Shown: positions 44,091-56,731 of the stretch, in pieces
How positions within the stretch are numbered: the stretch's first letter is position 1
Layout: every line of letters starts with the position of its first letter
NCBI GenBank assembly: GCA_036417435.1
Contig: CM070915.1
Location: 80,849,799 to 80,913,798 of the forward strand
From: Inia geoffrensis
Taxonomy: Eukaryota; Chordata; Mammalia; Artiodactyla; Iniidae
DNA length: 64,000 bases
Direction of reading: 5' to 3'
The notes under the pieces: generated by a model
The model's database searches: none
Seen by the model: the letters and a program-made list of their open reading frames with translations, nothing else
What the model was told of the DNA's origin: nothing
Made by a program: the position numbers and the translations under genes

Positions 44091-46646
44091 GGAATGGGGA
44101 CGGATTAGGGTACAGGATAGGGTACGACAATGCTTAAGGGTTAGCGTACGTCTGAGGGCATGAGTTAGTGTTTGTGTACTGGTTAAGATTAGGGCATTGG
44201 TTAGGGTAGGGCATCGGAAGTGGGTCAAGTTTAGGGATGGGGTTAGGGTTAGGGTTAAGGAATGGGGAGGGATTAGGGTACAATTTAGGGTACGACAACG
44301 CTTAAGGTTTAATGTACGTGTGAGGGCACGAGTTAGTGTTGGTTTCCTGGTTAAGATTAGGGCACGGGTGAGGGTAAGGCTTCGGGTGAGGGTCAGGGTT
44401 AGGATTCGTGTTAGGGTTAGGGTTAAGGAATGCAGAGGGATTAGGGTACAGCTTAGGGTACGACAGTGCTTAAGGGTTAGAGTTCGTGTGAGGGCAAGGT
44501 TTAGTGTTAGTTTCCTGGTTAAGAATAGGGCACGGGTGAGGGTAAGGCTTCAGTTGAGGGTCAGGGTTAGGATTCGGGTTAGGGTTAGGGTTAGGGAATG
44601 GGAAGGGATTAGGGTACAGTTTAGGGTACGACAACGATTAAGGGTTAGCGTACGTGTGAGGGCACGAGTTAGTGTTGGTGTCCTGGTTAAGATTAGGGCA
44701 CGGGTGAGGGTAAGGTTTCGGGTGAGGGTCAGGGATAGAATTCGGGTTAGTGTTAGGGTTAGGGAATGGGGAGATATTAGGGCACAGTTTAGGGTACCAC
44801 AACGCTTAAGGTTTAGCGTACGTGTGAAGTCACTAGTTAGTGTTAGTGTACTGCTTAAGTTTAGGGCACGGGTGAGGGTAAGGCCTTGGAAGAGGGTCAC
44901 GTTAAGGGTTAGGGTTAGGGTTAGGGTTAGGGAATGAGGATTGATTAAGGTACAGGTTAGGGTACGGCAATGGCTTAGGGTTAGCGTACGTTACAGGGCA
45001 TGGGTTAGTGTTGATATACTGGTTAAAATTAGGACACGGGTGAGGGTAAAGTTTCGGGTGAGTGTCATGGTTAGGTTTCAGGTTAGGGTTAGGGTTAGGG
45101 AATTGAGAGGGATTAGGGTACAGGTTAGGGTACCGCTGCGGTCTAGTGTTAGCGTACGTGTGAGGGCACGAGTTAGTCTTGGTGTCCTGGTTAAGATTAG
45201 GGCACGGGTGAGGGTAAGGCTTAGGGTGAGGGTCAGGGTTAGGATTCGGGTTAGGGTTAGGGTTAGGGAATAGAGAGGGATTAGGGTACAGGTTAGGGTA
45301 CGAGAATGCTTAAGGGTTAGCGTAAGTGTGAGGCCACGAGTTAGTGTTGGTGTACTGGTTAAGACAAGGGCACCGATGAGCGTAAGGCTTCGGAAAAGGG
45401 TCATGTTCAGGGTTTCGCTTAGGGTTAGGGTTAGGGAATGGGGAGGGATTAGGGTACAGGATAGGGTACGACAATGCTTAAGGGTTAGCGTACGTTTGAG
45501 GGCATGAGTTAGTGTTTGTGTACAGGTTAAGATTAGGGAATTGGTTAGGGTAGGGCATCGGAAGTGGGTCAGGTTTAGGGATGGGGTTAGGGTTAGGGTT
45601 AAGGAATGGGGAGGGATTAGGGTACAATTTTGGGTACGACAACGCTTAAGGTTTAATGTACGTGTGAGGGCACGAGTTAGTGTTGGTGTCCTGGTTAAGA
45701 TTAGGGCACAGGTTAGTGTTGGTGTCCTGATTAAGATTAGGGCACGGGTGAGGGTAAGTCTTCGGGTGAGGGTCAGGGTTAGGATTCGTATTAGGGTTAG
45801 GGTTAAGGAATGCAGAGGGATTAGGGTACAGCTTAGGGTACGACATTGCTTAAGGGTTAGCGTTCGTGTGAGGGCAAGGGTTAGTGTTAGTGTCCTGGTT
45901 AAGATTAGGGCACGGGTGAAGGTAAGGCTCCAGGTGAGGGTCAGGTTTAGGATTCGGGTTAGGGTTAGGGTTAGGGAATGGGGAGGGATTAGGGTACAGT
46001 TTAGGGTACGACAACGATTAAGTGTTAGCGTACGTGTGAGGGCACGAGTTAGTGTTGGTGTCCTGGTTAAGATTAGGGCACGGGTGAGGGTAAGGATTCG
46101 GGTGAGGGTCAGGGATAGAATTCGGTTTAGGGTTAGGGTTAGGGAATGGGGAGATATTAGGGCACAGTTTAGGGTACCACAACGCTTAAGATTTAGCGTA
46201 CGTGTGAGGTCACTAGTTAGTGTTAGTGTACTGCTTACGATTAGGGCACGGGTGAGGGTAAGGCCTTGGAAGAGGGTCACGTTAAGGGTTAGGGTTAGGG
46301 TTAAGGTTAGGGAATGGGGATTGATTGAGGTATAGGTTAGGGCACGGCAATGGCTTAGGGTTAGCGTACGTTAGAGGGCATGGGTTAGTGTTGATATACT
46401 GGTTAAAATTAGGACACGGGTGAGGGTAAAGTTTCGGGTGAGTGACATGGTTAGGTTTCAGGTTAGGGTTAGGGTTAGGGAATGGAGAGGGATTAGGGTA
46501 CAGGTTAGGGTACCGCTGCGGTTTAGTGTTAGCGTACGTGTGAGGGCACGAGTTAGTCTTGGTGTCCTGGTTAAGATTAGGGCACGGGTGAGGGTAAGGC
46601 TTCGGGTGAGGGTCAGGGTTAGGATTCGGGTTAGGGTTAGGGTTAG
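44091..46646 (+). repeat. Canonical 8-mer cycles with an enlarged type F
   Basis: E44091, F44259, G44427, H44595, A44763, B44931, C45099, D45267, E45435, F45603, G45807, H45975, A46143, B46311, C46479. Nearly two canonical cycles. F45603 is 204 bp long because of an internal 36-bp duplication. Confidence 0.85.
45676..45747 (+). repeat. 36-bp tandem duplication inside a type F monomer
   Basis: Two adjacent 36-bp units, 45,676-45,711 and 45,712-45,747, each begin GTTAGTGTTGGTGTCCTG and differ only by a G-to-A in CTGGTTAAG/CTGATTAAG and the last bases. Thirty-six is six hexamers, so the monomer register is preserved. Confidence 0.93.
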
Positions 46647-47822
46647 GGAATAGAGAGGGATTAGGGTACAGGATAGGGTACAACAATGCTTAAGGGTTAG
46701 CGTAAGTGTGAGGCCACGAGTTAGTGTTGGTGTACTGGTTAAGACAAGGGCACCGATGAGCGTAAGGCTTCGGAAAAGGGTCACGTTCAGGGTTTCGCTT
46801 AGGGTTAGGGTTAGGGAATGGGGAGGGATTAGGGTACAGGATAGGGTACGACAATGCTTAAGGGTTAGCGTAAGTTTGAGGGCATGAGTTACTGTTTGTG
46901 TACAGGTTAAGATTAGGGCATTGGTTAGGGTAGGGCATCGGAAGTGGGTCAGGTTTAGGGATGGGGTTAGGTTTAGGGTTAAGGAATGGGGAGGGAGTAG
47001 GGTACAATTTAGTGTACGACAACGCTTAAGGTTTAACATACGTGTGAGGGCACGAGTTAGTGTTGGTGTCCTTGTTAAGATTACGGCACGGGTGAGGGTA
47101 AGGCTTCGGGTGAGGGTCAGGGTTAGGATTCGTGTTAGGGTTAGGGTTAAGGAATGCAGAGGGATTAGGGTACAGCTTAGGGTACGACAGTGCTTAAGGG
47201 TTAGCGTTCGTGTGAGGGCAAGGGTTAGTGTTAGTGTCCTGGTTAAGATTAGGGCACGGGTGAGGGTAAGGCTTCAGGTGAGGGCCAGGGATAGAATTCG
47301 GGTTAGGGTTAGGGTTAGGGAATGGGGAGATATTAGGGCACAGTTTAGGGTACCACAACGCTGAAGGTTTAGCGTACGTGTGAGGTCACTAGTTAGTGTT
47401 AGTGTACTGCTTACTATTAGGGCACGGGTGAGGGTAAGGCCTCGGAAGAGGTTCACGTTAAGGGTTAGGGTTAGAGTTAGGGTTAGGGAATGGGGATTGA
47501 TTAGGGTACAGGTTAGGGTACGGCAATGGCTTAGGGTTAGCGTACGATAGAGGGCATAGGTTAGTTTTGATGCACTGGTTAAAATTAGGACACGGGTGAG
47601 GGTAAAGTTTCGGGTGAGTGTCATGGTTAGGTTTCAGGTAAGGGTTAGGGTTAGGGAATTGAGAGGGATTAGGTTACAAGTTAGGGTACCGCTGCGGTTT
47701 AGTGTTAGCGTACGTGTGAGGACACGAGTTAGTCTTGGTTTGCTGGTTAAGATTAGGGCACGGGTGAGGCTAAGGCTTCGGGTGACGGTCAGGGTTAGGA
47801 TTCGGGTTAGGGTTAGGGTTAG
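46647..47822 (+). repeat. 7-monomer HOR (1176 bp), copy 1
   Basis: D46647, E46815, F46983, G/H47151, A47319, B47487, C47655. A G/H fusion makes the cycle one monomer shorter than canonical. Private markers are GAGTAGGGTAC in F, GTTTGAGGGCATGAGTTACTG in E and GGGCCAGGGATAG in G/H. Confidence 0.85.
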
Positions 47823-48494
47823 GGAATAGAGAGGGATTAGGGTACAGGTTAGGGTACGACAATGCTTAAGGGTTAGCTTAAGTGTGAGGGCACGAGTTAG
47901 TGTTGGTGTACTGGTTAAGACAAGGGCACCGATGAGGGTAAGGCCTCGGAAAAGGGTCACGTTCAGGGTTTTGCTTAGGGTTAGGGTTAGGGAATGGGGA
48001 GGGATTAGGGTACAGGATAGGGTACGACAATGCTTAAGGGTTAGCGTAAGTTTGAGGGCATGAGTTACTGTTTGTGTACAGGTTAAGATTAGGGCATTGG
48101 TTAGGGTAGGGCATCGGAAGTGGGTCAGGTTTAGGGATGGGGTTAAGTTTAGGGTTAAGGAATGGGGAGGGAGTAGGGTACAATTTAGGGTACGACAACG
48201 CTTAAGGTTTAACGTACGTGTGAGGGCACGAGTTAGTGTTGGTGTCCTTGTTAAGATTACGGCACGGGTGAGGGTAAGGCTTCGGGTGAGGGTCAGGGTT
48301 AGGATTCGTGTTAGGGTTAGGGTTAAGGAATGCAGAGGGATTAGGGTACAGCTTAGGGTACGAAAGTGCTTAAGGGTTAGCGTTCGTGTGAGGGCAAGGG
48401 TTAGTGTTAGTGTCATGGTTAAGATTAGGGCACGGGTGAGGGTAAGGCTTCAGGTGAGGGCCAGGGATAGAATTCGGGTTAGGGTTAGTGTTAG
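47823..48494 (+). repeat. 7-monomer HOR, partial copy 2
   Basis: D47823, E47991, F48159, G/H48327 repeat 46,647-47,318 at an offset of 1176. Instead of A, the next monomer is D48495, so the copy stops there. Confidence 0.85.
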
Positions 48495-49670
48495 GGAATG
48501 GAGAGGGATTAGGGTACAGGTTAGGGTATGACAATGCTTAAGGGTTAGCGTAAGTGTGAGGGCACGAGTTAGTGTTGGTGTACTGGTTAAGACAAGGGCA
48601 CTGATGAGGGTAAGGCCTCGGAAAAGGGTCACGTTCAGGATTTCGCTTAGGGTTAGGGTTAGGGAATGGGGAGGATTTAGGGTACAGGATAGGGTACGAC
48701 AATGCTTAAGGGTTAGCGTACATTTGAGGGCATGAGTTAGTGTTTGTGTACTGGTTAAGATCAGGGCATTGGTTAGGGTAGGGCATCGGAAGTGGGTCAG
48801 GTTTAGGTATGGGGTTTGGGTTAGGGTTAAGGAATGGGGAGGGATTAGGGTAAAATTTAGGGTACGACAACGCTTAAGGTTTAGTGTACGTGTGAGGGCA
48901 CGAGTTAGTGTTGGTGTCCTGGTTAAGATTAGGGCACGGGTGAGTGTAAGGCTTTAGGTGAGGGTCAGGGTTAGGATTCGTGTTAGGGTTAGGGTTAGGG
49001 AATGGGGAGATATTAGGGCACAGTTTAGGGTACCACAACGCTGAAGGTTTAGCGTACGTGTGAGGTCACTAGTTAGTGTTAGTGTACTGCTTACGATTAG
49101 GGCATGGGTGAGGGTAAGGCCTCGCAAGAGGGTCACGTTAAGGGTTAGGGTAAGGGTTAGGGTTAGGGAATGGGGATTGATTAGGGTACAGTTTAGGGTA
49201 CGGCAAACGCTTAGGGTTAGCGTACATTAGAGGGCATGGGTTAGTGTTGATGTACTGGTTAAAATTAGGACACGGGTGAGGGTAAAGTTTCGGGTGAGTG
49301 TTATGGTTAGGTTTCAGGTTAGGGTTAGGGTTAGGGAATGGAGAGGGATTAGGGTACAGGTTAGGATAACGCTGCGGTTTAGTGTTAGCGTACGTGTGAG
49401 GGCACGAGTTAGTCTTGGTGTCCTGGTTAAGATTAGGGCACGGGTGAGGGTAAGGCTCCGGGTGAGGGTCAGGGTTAGGATTCGGGTTAGGGTTAGGGAT
49501 AGGGAATGGACAGGGATTAGGGTACAGTTTAGGGTACGACAATGCTTAAGGGTTAGCGTAAGTGTGAGGGCACGAGTTAGTGTTGTTGTACTGGTTAAGA
49601 CAAGGGCACCGATGAGGGTAAGGCCTCGGAAAAGGGTCACGTTCAGGGTTTCGCTTAGGGTTAGGGTTAG
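48495..49670 (+). repeat. Irregular satellite block with F-to-A junction
   Basis: D48495, E48663, F48831, A48999, B49167, C49335, D49503. G and H are missing between F48831 and A48999. The section 48,831-49,838 is repeated at 53,036-54,043 with an offset of 4205, sharing CGGCAAACGC in B and GGACAGGGATT in D. Confidence 0.82.
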
Positions 49671-50341
49671 GGAATGGGGAGGGATTAGGGTACAGGATAG
49701 GGTACGACAATGCTTAAGGGTTAGCGTACGTTTGAGGGCATGAGTTAGTGTTTGTGTACTGGTTAAGATCAGGGCATTGGTTAGGGTAGGGCATCGGAAG
49801 TGGGTCAGGTTTAGGGATGGGGTTAGGGTTAGGGTTAAGGAATGGGGAGGGATTAGGGTACAATTTAGGGTACGACAACGCTTAAGGTTTAGCGTACGTG
49901 TGAGGGCACGAGTTAGTGTTGGTGTCGTGGTTAAGATTAGGGCACGGGTGAGGGTAAGGCTTCGGGTGAGGGTCAGGGTTAGGATTCTTGCTATGGTTAG
50001 GGTTAAGGAATGCAGAGGTATTAGGGTACAGCTTAGGGTACGACAGTGCTCAAGGGTTAGCGTTCGTGTGAGGGCAAGGGTTAGTGTTAGTGTCCTGGTT
50101 AAGATTAGGGCAGGGTGAGGGTAAGGCTTCAGGTGAGGGTCAGGGTTAGGATTCGGGTTAGGGTTAGGGTTAGGGAATGGGGAGGGATTAGGGTACAGTT
50201 TAGGGTACGACAATGCTTAAGGGTTAGCGTAAGTGTCAGGCCACGAGTTAGTGTTGGTGTACTGGTTAAGATAAGGGCACCTTTGAGGGTAAGGCCTCGG
50301 AAAAGGGTCACGTTCAGGGTTTCGATTTGGGTTAGGGTTAG
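49671..50341 (+). repeat. 4-monomer HOR (E-F-G-H/D), copy 1
   Basis: E49671, F49839, G50007, H/D50174. Total 671 bp, because G50007 has lost one base at GGGCAGGGTG. The H/D chimera starts with H's CAGTTTAGGG and ends as D with an AAGATAAGGGCACC variant. Confidence 0.88.
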
Positions 50342-51013
50342 GGAATGGGGAGGGATTAGGGTACAGGATAGGGTACGACAATCCTTAAGGGTTAGCGTAC
50401 GTTTGAGGGCATGAGTTAGTGTTTGTGTACTGGTTAAGATCAGGGCATTGGTTAGGGTAGGGCATCGGAAGTGGGTCAGGTTTAGGGATGGGGTTAGGGT
50501 TAGGGTTAAGGAATGGGGAGGGATTAGGGTACAATTTAGGGTACGACAACGCTTAAGGTTTAGCGTACGTGTGAGGGCACGAGTTAGTGTTGGTGTCGTG
50601 GTTAAGATTAGGGCACGGGTGAGGGTAAGGCTTCGGGTGAGGGTCAGGGTTAGGATTCGTGCTATGGTTAGGGTTAAGGAATGCAGAGGTATTAGGGTAC
50701 AGCTTAGGGTACGACAGTGCTCAAGGGTTAGCGTTCGTGTGAGGGCAAGGGTTAGTGTTAGTGTCCTGGTTAAGATTAGGGCACGGGTGAGGGTAAGGCT
50801 TCAGGTGAGGGTCAGGGTTAGGATTCGGGTTAGGGTTAGGGTTAGGGAATGGGGAGGGATTAGGGTACAGTTTAGGGTACGACAATGCTTAAGGGTTAGC
50901 GTAAGTGTCAGGCCACGAGTTAGTGTTGGTGTACTGGTTAAGATAAGGGCACCGATGAGGGTAAGGCCTCGGAAAAGGGTCACGTTCAGGGTTTCGATTA
51001 GGGTTAGGGTTAG
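50342..51013 (+). repeat. 4-monomer HOR (E-F-G-H/D), copy 2
   Basis: E50342, F50510, G50678, H/D50846; 672 bp. It matches copy 1 at an offset of 671, with shared GTCGTGGTTAAG in F, GAGGTATTAGG in G and GTCAGGCCACG in H/D. A third E-F pair follows at 51014 before the order changes to A. Confidence 0.88.
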
Positions 51014-53875
51014 GGAATGGGGAGGGATTAGGGTACAGGATAGGGTACGACAATGCTTAAGGGTTAGCGTACATTTGACGGCATGAGTTAGTGTTTGTGT
51101 ACTGGTTAAGATTAGGGCATTGGTTAGGGTAGGGCATCGGAAGTGGGTCAGGTTTAGGGGTGGGGTTAGGGTTAGGGTTAAGGAATGGGGAGGGATTAGG
51201 GTACAATTTAGGGTACGCCAACGCTTAAGGTTTAGCGTACGTGTGAGGGCACGAGTTAGTGTTGGTGTCCTGGTTAAGATTAGGGCACGGGTGAAGGTAA
51301 GGCTTCGGGTGAGGGTCAGGGTTAGGATTCGTGTTAGGGTTAGGGTTAGGGAATGGGGAGATATTAGGGCCCAGTTTAGGGTACCACAACGCTGAAGGTT
51401 TAGCGTACGTGTGAGGTCACTAGGTAGTGTTAGTGTACTGCTTACGATTAGGGCACGGGTGAGGGTAAGGCCTCGGAAGAGGGTCACGTTAAGGGTTAGG
51501 GTTAGGGTTAGGGTTAGGGTTAGGGAATGGGGATTGATTAGGGTACAGGTTAGGGTACGGCAATGGCTTAGGGTTAGCGTACGATAGAGGGCATGGGTTA
51601 GTTTTGATGTACTGGTTAAAATTAGGACACGGGTGAGGGTAAAGTTTCGGGTGAGTGTCATGGTTAGGTTTCAGGTTAGGGTTAGGGTTAGGGAATGGAG
51701 AGGGATTAGGGTACAGGTTAGGGTACCGCTAAGGTTTAGTGTTAGAGTACGTGTGAGGGCACGAGTTAGTTTTGGTGTCCTGGTTAAGATTAGGGCACGG
51801 GTGAGGGTAAGGCTTCGGGTGAGGGTCAGGGTTAGGATTCGGGTTAGGGTTAGGGTTAGGGAATGGAGAGGGAGTAGGGTACAGGTTAGGGTACGACAAT
51901 CCTTAAGTGTTAGAGTAAGTGTGAGGTCACTAGTTAGTTTTAGTGTACTGCTTACGATTAGGGCATGGGTGAGGGTAAGGCCTCGCAAGAGGGTCACGTT
52001 AAGGGTTAGGGTAAGGGTTAGGGTTAGGGAATGGGGATTGATTAGGGTACAGTTTACGGTACGGCAAACGCTTAGGGTTAGCGTACATTAGAGGGCATGG
52101 GTTAGTGTTGATGTACTGGTTAAAATTAGGACACGGGTGAGGGTAAAGTTTCGGGTGAGTGTCATGGTTAGGTTTCAGGTTAGGGTTAGGGTTAGGGAAT
52201 GGAGAGGGATTAGGGTACAGGTTACGGTACCGCTGCGGTATAGTGTTAGCGTACGTGTGAGGGCACGAGTTAGTCTTGGTGTCCTGGTTAAGATTAGGGC
52301 ACGGGTGAGGGTAAGGTTTCGGGTGAGGGTCAGGGATAGAATTCGGGTTAGGGTTAGGGTTAGGGAATGGGGAGATATTAGGGCACAGTTTAGGGTACCA
52401 CAACGCTTAAGGTTTAGCGTACGTGTGAGGTCACTAGTTAGTGTTAGTGTACTGCTTACGATTAGGGAACGGGTGAGGGTAAGGCCTCGGAAGAGGGTCA
52501 CGTTAAGGGTTAGGGTTAGGGTTAGGGCTAGGGAATGGGGATTGATTAGGGTACAGGTTAGAATACGGCAATGGCTTAGGGTTAGCGTACGTTAGAGGGC
52601 ATGTGTTAGTGTTCATGTACTGGTTAAAATTAGGACACGGGTGAGGGTAAAGTTTCGGGTGAGTGTCATGGTTAGGTTTCAGGTTAGGGTTAGGGTTAGG
52701 GAATTGAGAGGGATTAGGGTACAGGTTAGGGTACCGCTGCGGTTTAGTGTTAGCGTACGTGTGAGGGCACGAGTTAGTCTTGGTGTCCTGGTTAAGATTA
52801 GGGCACGGGTGAGGGTAAGGCTTCGGGTGAGGGTCAGGGTTAGGATTCGGGTTAGGGTTAGGGTTAGGGAATGGAGAGGGATTAGGGTACAGGTTAGGGT
52901 ACGACAATGCTTAAGGGTTAACGTACGTTTGAGGGCATGAGTTAGTGTTTGTGTACTGGTTAAGATTAGGGCATTGGTTAGGGTAGGGCATCGGAAGTGG
53001 GTCAGGTTTAGGGATCTGTTTAGGGTTAGGGTTAAGGAATGGGGAGGGATTCGGGTAAAATTTAGGGTACGACAACGCTTAAGGTTTAGCGTACGTGTGA
53101 GGGCATGAGTTAGTGTTGGTGTCCTGGTTAAGATTAGGGCACGGGTGAGTGTAAGGCTTTCGGTGAGGGTCAGGGTTAGGATTCGTGTTAGGGTTAGGGT
53201 TAGGGAATGGGGAGATATTAGGGCACAGTTTAGGGTACCACAACGCTGAAGGTTTAGCGTACGTGTGAGGTCACTAGTTAGTGTTAGTGTACTGCTTACG
53301 ATTAGGGCATGGGTGAGGGTAAGGCCTCGCAAGAGGGTCACGTTAAGGGTTAGGGTAAGGGTTAGGGTTAGGGAATGGGGATTGATTAGGGTACAGTTTA
53401 GAGTACGGCAAACGCTTAGGGTTAGCGTACATTAGAGGGCATGGGTTAGTGTTGATGTACTGGTTAAAATTAGGACACGGGTGAGAGTAAAGTTTCGGGT
53501 GAGTGTCATGGTTAGGTTTCAGGTTAGGGTTAGGGTTAGGGAATGGAGAGGGATTAGGGTACAGGTTAGGATAATGCTGCGGTTTAGTGTTAGCGTACGT
53601 GTGAGGGCACGAGTTAGTCTTGGTGTCCTGGTTAAGATTAGGGCACGGGTGAGGGTAAGGCTCTGGGTGAGGGTCAGGGTTAGGATTCGGGTTAGGGTTA
53701 GGGATAGGGAATGGACAGGGATTAGGGTACAGGTTAGGGTACGACAATGCTTAAGGGTTAGCGTAAGTGTGAGGGCACGAGTTAGTGTTGGTGTACTAGT
53801 TAAGACAAGGGCACCGATGAGGGTAAGGCCTCGGAATAGGGTCACGTTCAGGGTTTCGCTTAGGGTTAGGGTTAG
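51014..53875 (+). repeat. Mosaic satellite block
   Basis: E51014, F51182, A51350, B51524, C51692, D/A51860, B52028, C/H52196, A52364, B52532, C52700, D/E52868, F53036, A53204, B53372, C53540, D53708. The part 51,014-52,195 recurs at 55,052-56,227 (offset 4038, then 4032 after a 6-bp difference before B51524). The part 52,196-53,035 resembles 57,404-58,249 (offset about 5208-5214). Confidence 0.82.
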
Positions 53876-56731
53876 GGAATGGGGAGGGATTAGGGTACAG
53901 GATAGGGTACGACAATGCTTAAGGGTTAGCGTACGTTTGAGGGCATGAGTTAGTGTTTGTGTACTGGTTAAGATCAGGGCATTGGTTAGGGTAGGGCATC
54001 GGAAGTGGGTCAGGTTTAGGGATGGGGTTAGGGTTAGGGTTAAGGAATGGGGAGGGATTAGGGTACAATTTAGGGTACGACAACGCTTAAGGTTTAGCGT
54101 ACGTGTGAGGGCACGAGTTAGTCTTGGTGTCCTGGTTAAGATTAGGGCACGGGTGAGGGTAAGGTTTCGGGTGAGGGTCAGGGATAGAATTCGGGTTAGG
54201 GTTAGGGTTAGGGAATGGGGAGATATTAGGGCACAGTTTAGGGTACCACAACGCTTAAGGTTTAGCGTACGTGTGAGGTCACTAGTTAGTGTTAGTGTAC
54301 TGCTTACGATTAGGGCACGGGTGAGGGTAAGGCCTCGGAAGAGGGTCACGTTAAGGGTTAGGGTTAGGGTTAGGGCTAGGGAATGGGGATTGATTAGGGT
54401 ACAGGTTAGAATACGGCAATGGCTTAGGGTTAGCGTACGTTAGAGGGCATGTGTTAGTGTTCATGTACTGGTTAAAATTAGGACACGGGTGAGGGTAAAG
54501 TTTCGGGTGAGTGTCATGGTTAGGTTTCAGGTTAGGGTTAGGGTTAGGGAATGGAGAGGGATTAGGGTACAGGTTAGGGTACCGCTGCGGTTTAGTGTTA
54601 GCGTAAGTGTGAGGGCATGAGTTAGTGTTGGTGTCCTGGTTAAGATTACGGCACGGGTGCGGGTAAGGCTTGGGGTGAGGGTCAGTGTTAGGATTCGTGT
54701 TAGGGTTAGGTTTAAGGAATGCAGAGGGATTAGGGTACAGCTTAGGGTACGACAGTGCTTAAGGGTTAGCGTTCGTGTGAGGGCAAGGGTTAGTGTTAGT
54801 GTCCTGGTTAAGATTAGGGCACGGGTGAGGGTAAGGCTTCAGGTGAGGGTCAGGGTTAGGATTCGGGTTAGGGTTAGGGTTAGGGAATGGGGAGGGATTA
54901 GGGTACAGTTTAGGGTACGACAATGCTTAAGGGTTAGCGTAAGTGTGAGGCCACGAGTTAGTGTTGGTGTACTGGTTAAGATAAGGGCACCGATGAGGGT
55001 AAGGCCTCGGAAAAGGGTCACGTTCAGGGTTTTGATTAGGGTCAGGGTTAGGGAATGGGGAGGGATTAGGGTACAGGAAAGGGTACGACAATGCTTAAGG
55101 GTTAGCGTACGTTTGAAGGCATGAGTTAGTGTTTGTGTACTGGTTAAGATTAGGGCATTGGTTAGGGTAGGGCATCGGAAGTGGGTCAGGTTTAGGGGTG
55201 GGGTTAGGGTTAGGGTTAAGGAATGGGGAGGGATTAGGGTACAATTTAGGGTACGACAACGCTTAAGGTTTAGCGTACGTGTGAGGGCACGAGTTAGTGA
55301 TGGTGTCCTGGTTAAGATTAGGGCACGGGTGAGGGTAAGGCTTCGGGTGAGGGTCAGGGTTAGGATTCGTGTTAGGGTTAGGGTTAGGGAATGGGGAGAT
55401 ATTAGGGCCCAGTTTAGGGTACCACAACGCTGAAGGTTTAGCGTACGTGTGAGGTCACTAGGTAGTGTTAGTGTACTGCTTATGATTACGGCACGGTTGA
55501 GGGTAAGGCCTCGGAAGAGGGTCACGTTAAGGGTTAGGGTTAGAGTTAGGGTTAGGGAATGGGGATTGATTTGGGTACAGGTTAGGGTACGGCAATGTCT
55601 TAGGGTTAGCGTACGATAGAGAGCATGGGTTAGTTTTGATGTACTGGTTAAAATTAGGACACGGGTGAGGGTAAAGTTTCGGGTGAGTGTCATGGTTAGG
55701 TTTCAGGTTAGGGTTAGGGTTAGGGAATGGAGAGGGATTAGGGTACAGGTTAGGGTACCGCTAAGGTTTAGTGTTAGAGTACGTGTGAGGGCACGAGTTA
55801 GTCTTGGTGTCCTGGTTAAGATTAGGGCACGTGTGAGGGTAAGGCTTCGGGTGAGGGTCAGGGTTAGGATTCGGGTTAGGGTTAGGGTTAGGGAATGGAG
55901 AGGGATTAGGGTACAGGTTAGGGTACGACAATGCTTAAGGGTTAGAATAAGTGTGAGGTCACTAGTTACTGTTAGTGTACTGCTTACGATTAGGGCATGG
56001 GTGAGTGTAAGGCCTCGCAAGAGGGTCACGTTAAGGGTTAGGGTAAGGGTTAGGGTTAGGGAATGGGGATTGATTAGGGTACAGTTTAGGGTACGGCAAA
56101 CGCTTAGGGTTAGCGTACATTAGAGGGCATGGGTTAGTGTTGATGTACTGGTTAAAATTAGGACACGGGTGAGGGTAAAGTTTCGGGTGAGTGTCATGGC
56201 TAGGTTTCAGGTTAGGGTTAGGGTTAGGGAATGGAGAGGGATTAGGGTACAGGTTAGGGTACGACAATGCTTAAGGGTTAGCGTAAGTGTGAGGGCACGA
56301 GTTAGTGTTGGTGTACTGGTTAAGACAAGGGCACCGATGAGGGTAAGGCCTCGGAAAAGGGTCACGTTCAGGGTTTCGCTTAGGGTTAGGGTTAGGGAAT
56401 GGGGAGGGATTAGGGTACAGGATAGGGTACGACAATGCTTAAGGGTTAGCGTACGTTTGAGGGCATGAGTTAGTGTTTGTGTACTGGTTAAGATCAGGGC
56501 ATTGGTTAGGGTAGGGCATCGGAAGTGGGTCAGGTTTAGGGATGGGGTTAGGGTTAGGGTTAAGGAATGGGGAGGGATTAGGGTACAATTTAGGGTACGA
56601 CAACACTTAAGGTTTAGCGTACGTGTGAGGCCACGAGTTAGTGTTGGTGTCGTGGTTAAGATTAGGGCACGGGTGAGGGTAAGGCTTCGGGTGAGGGTCA
56701 GGGTTAGGATTCGTGTTATGGTTAGGGTTAA
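53876..56731 (+). repeat. Mosaic satellite block
   Basis: E53876, F/H54044, A54212, B54380, C/F54548, G54716, H/D54884, E55052, F55220, A55388, B55556, C55724, D/A55892, B56060, D56228, E56396, F56564. The segment G54716 to A55388 matches 58,418-59,257 at an offset of 3702, including the unusual GGGCCCAGTTT in type A. Confidence 0.82.

Noticed and set aside
45078..46280. About 400-codon minus-strand frame rich in Leu and Thr, and others near 19148-20146 and 49314-50213
   Set aside because: These are the CTA ACC reading of the complement of the repeat, with the start checked being GTG. They overlap plus-strand frames over the same monomers and vary with monomer deletions.
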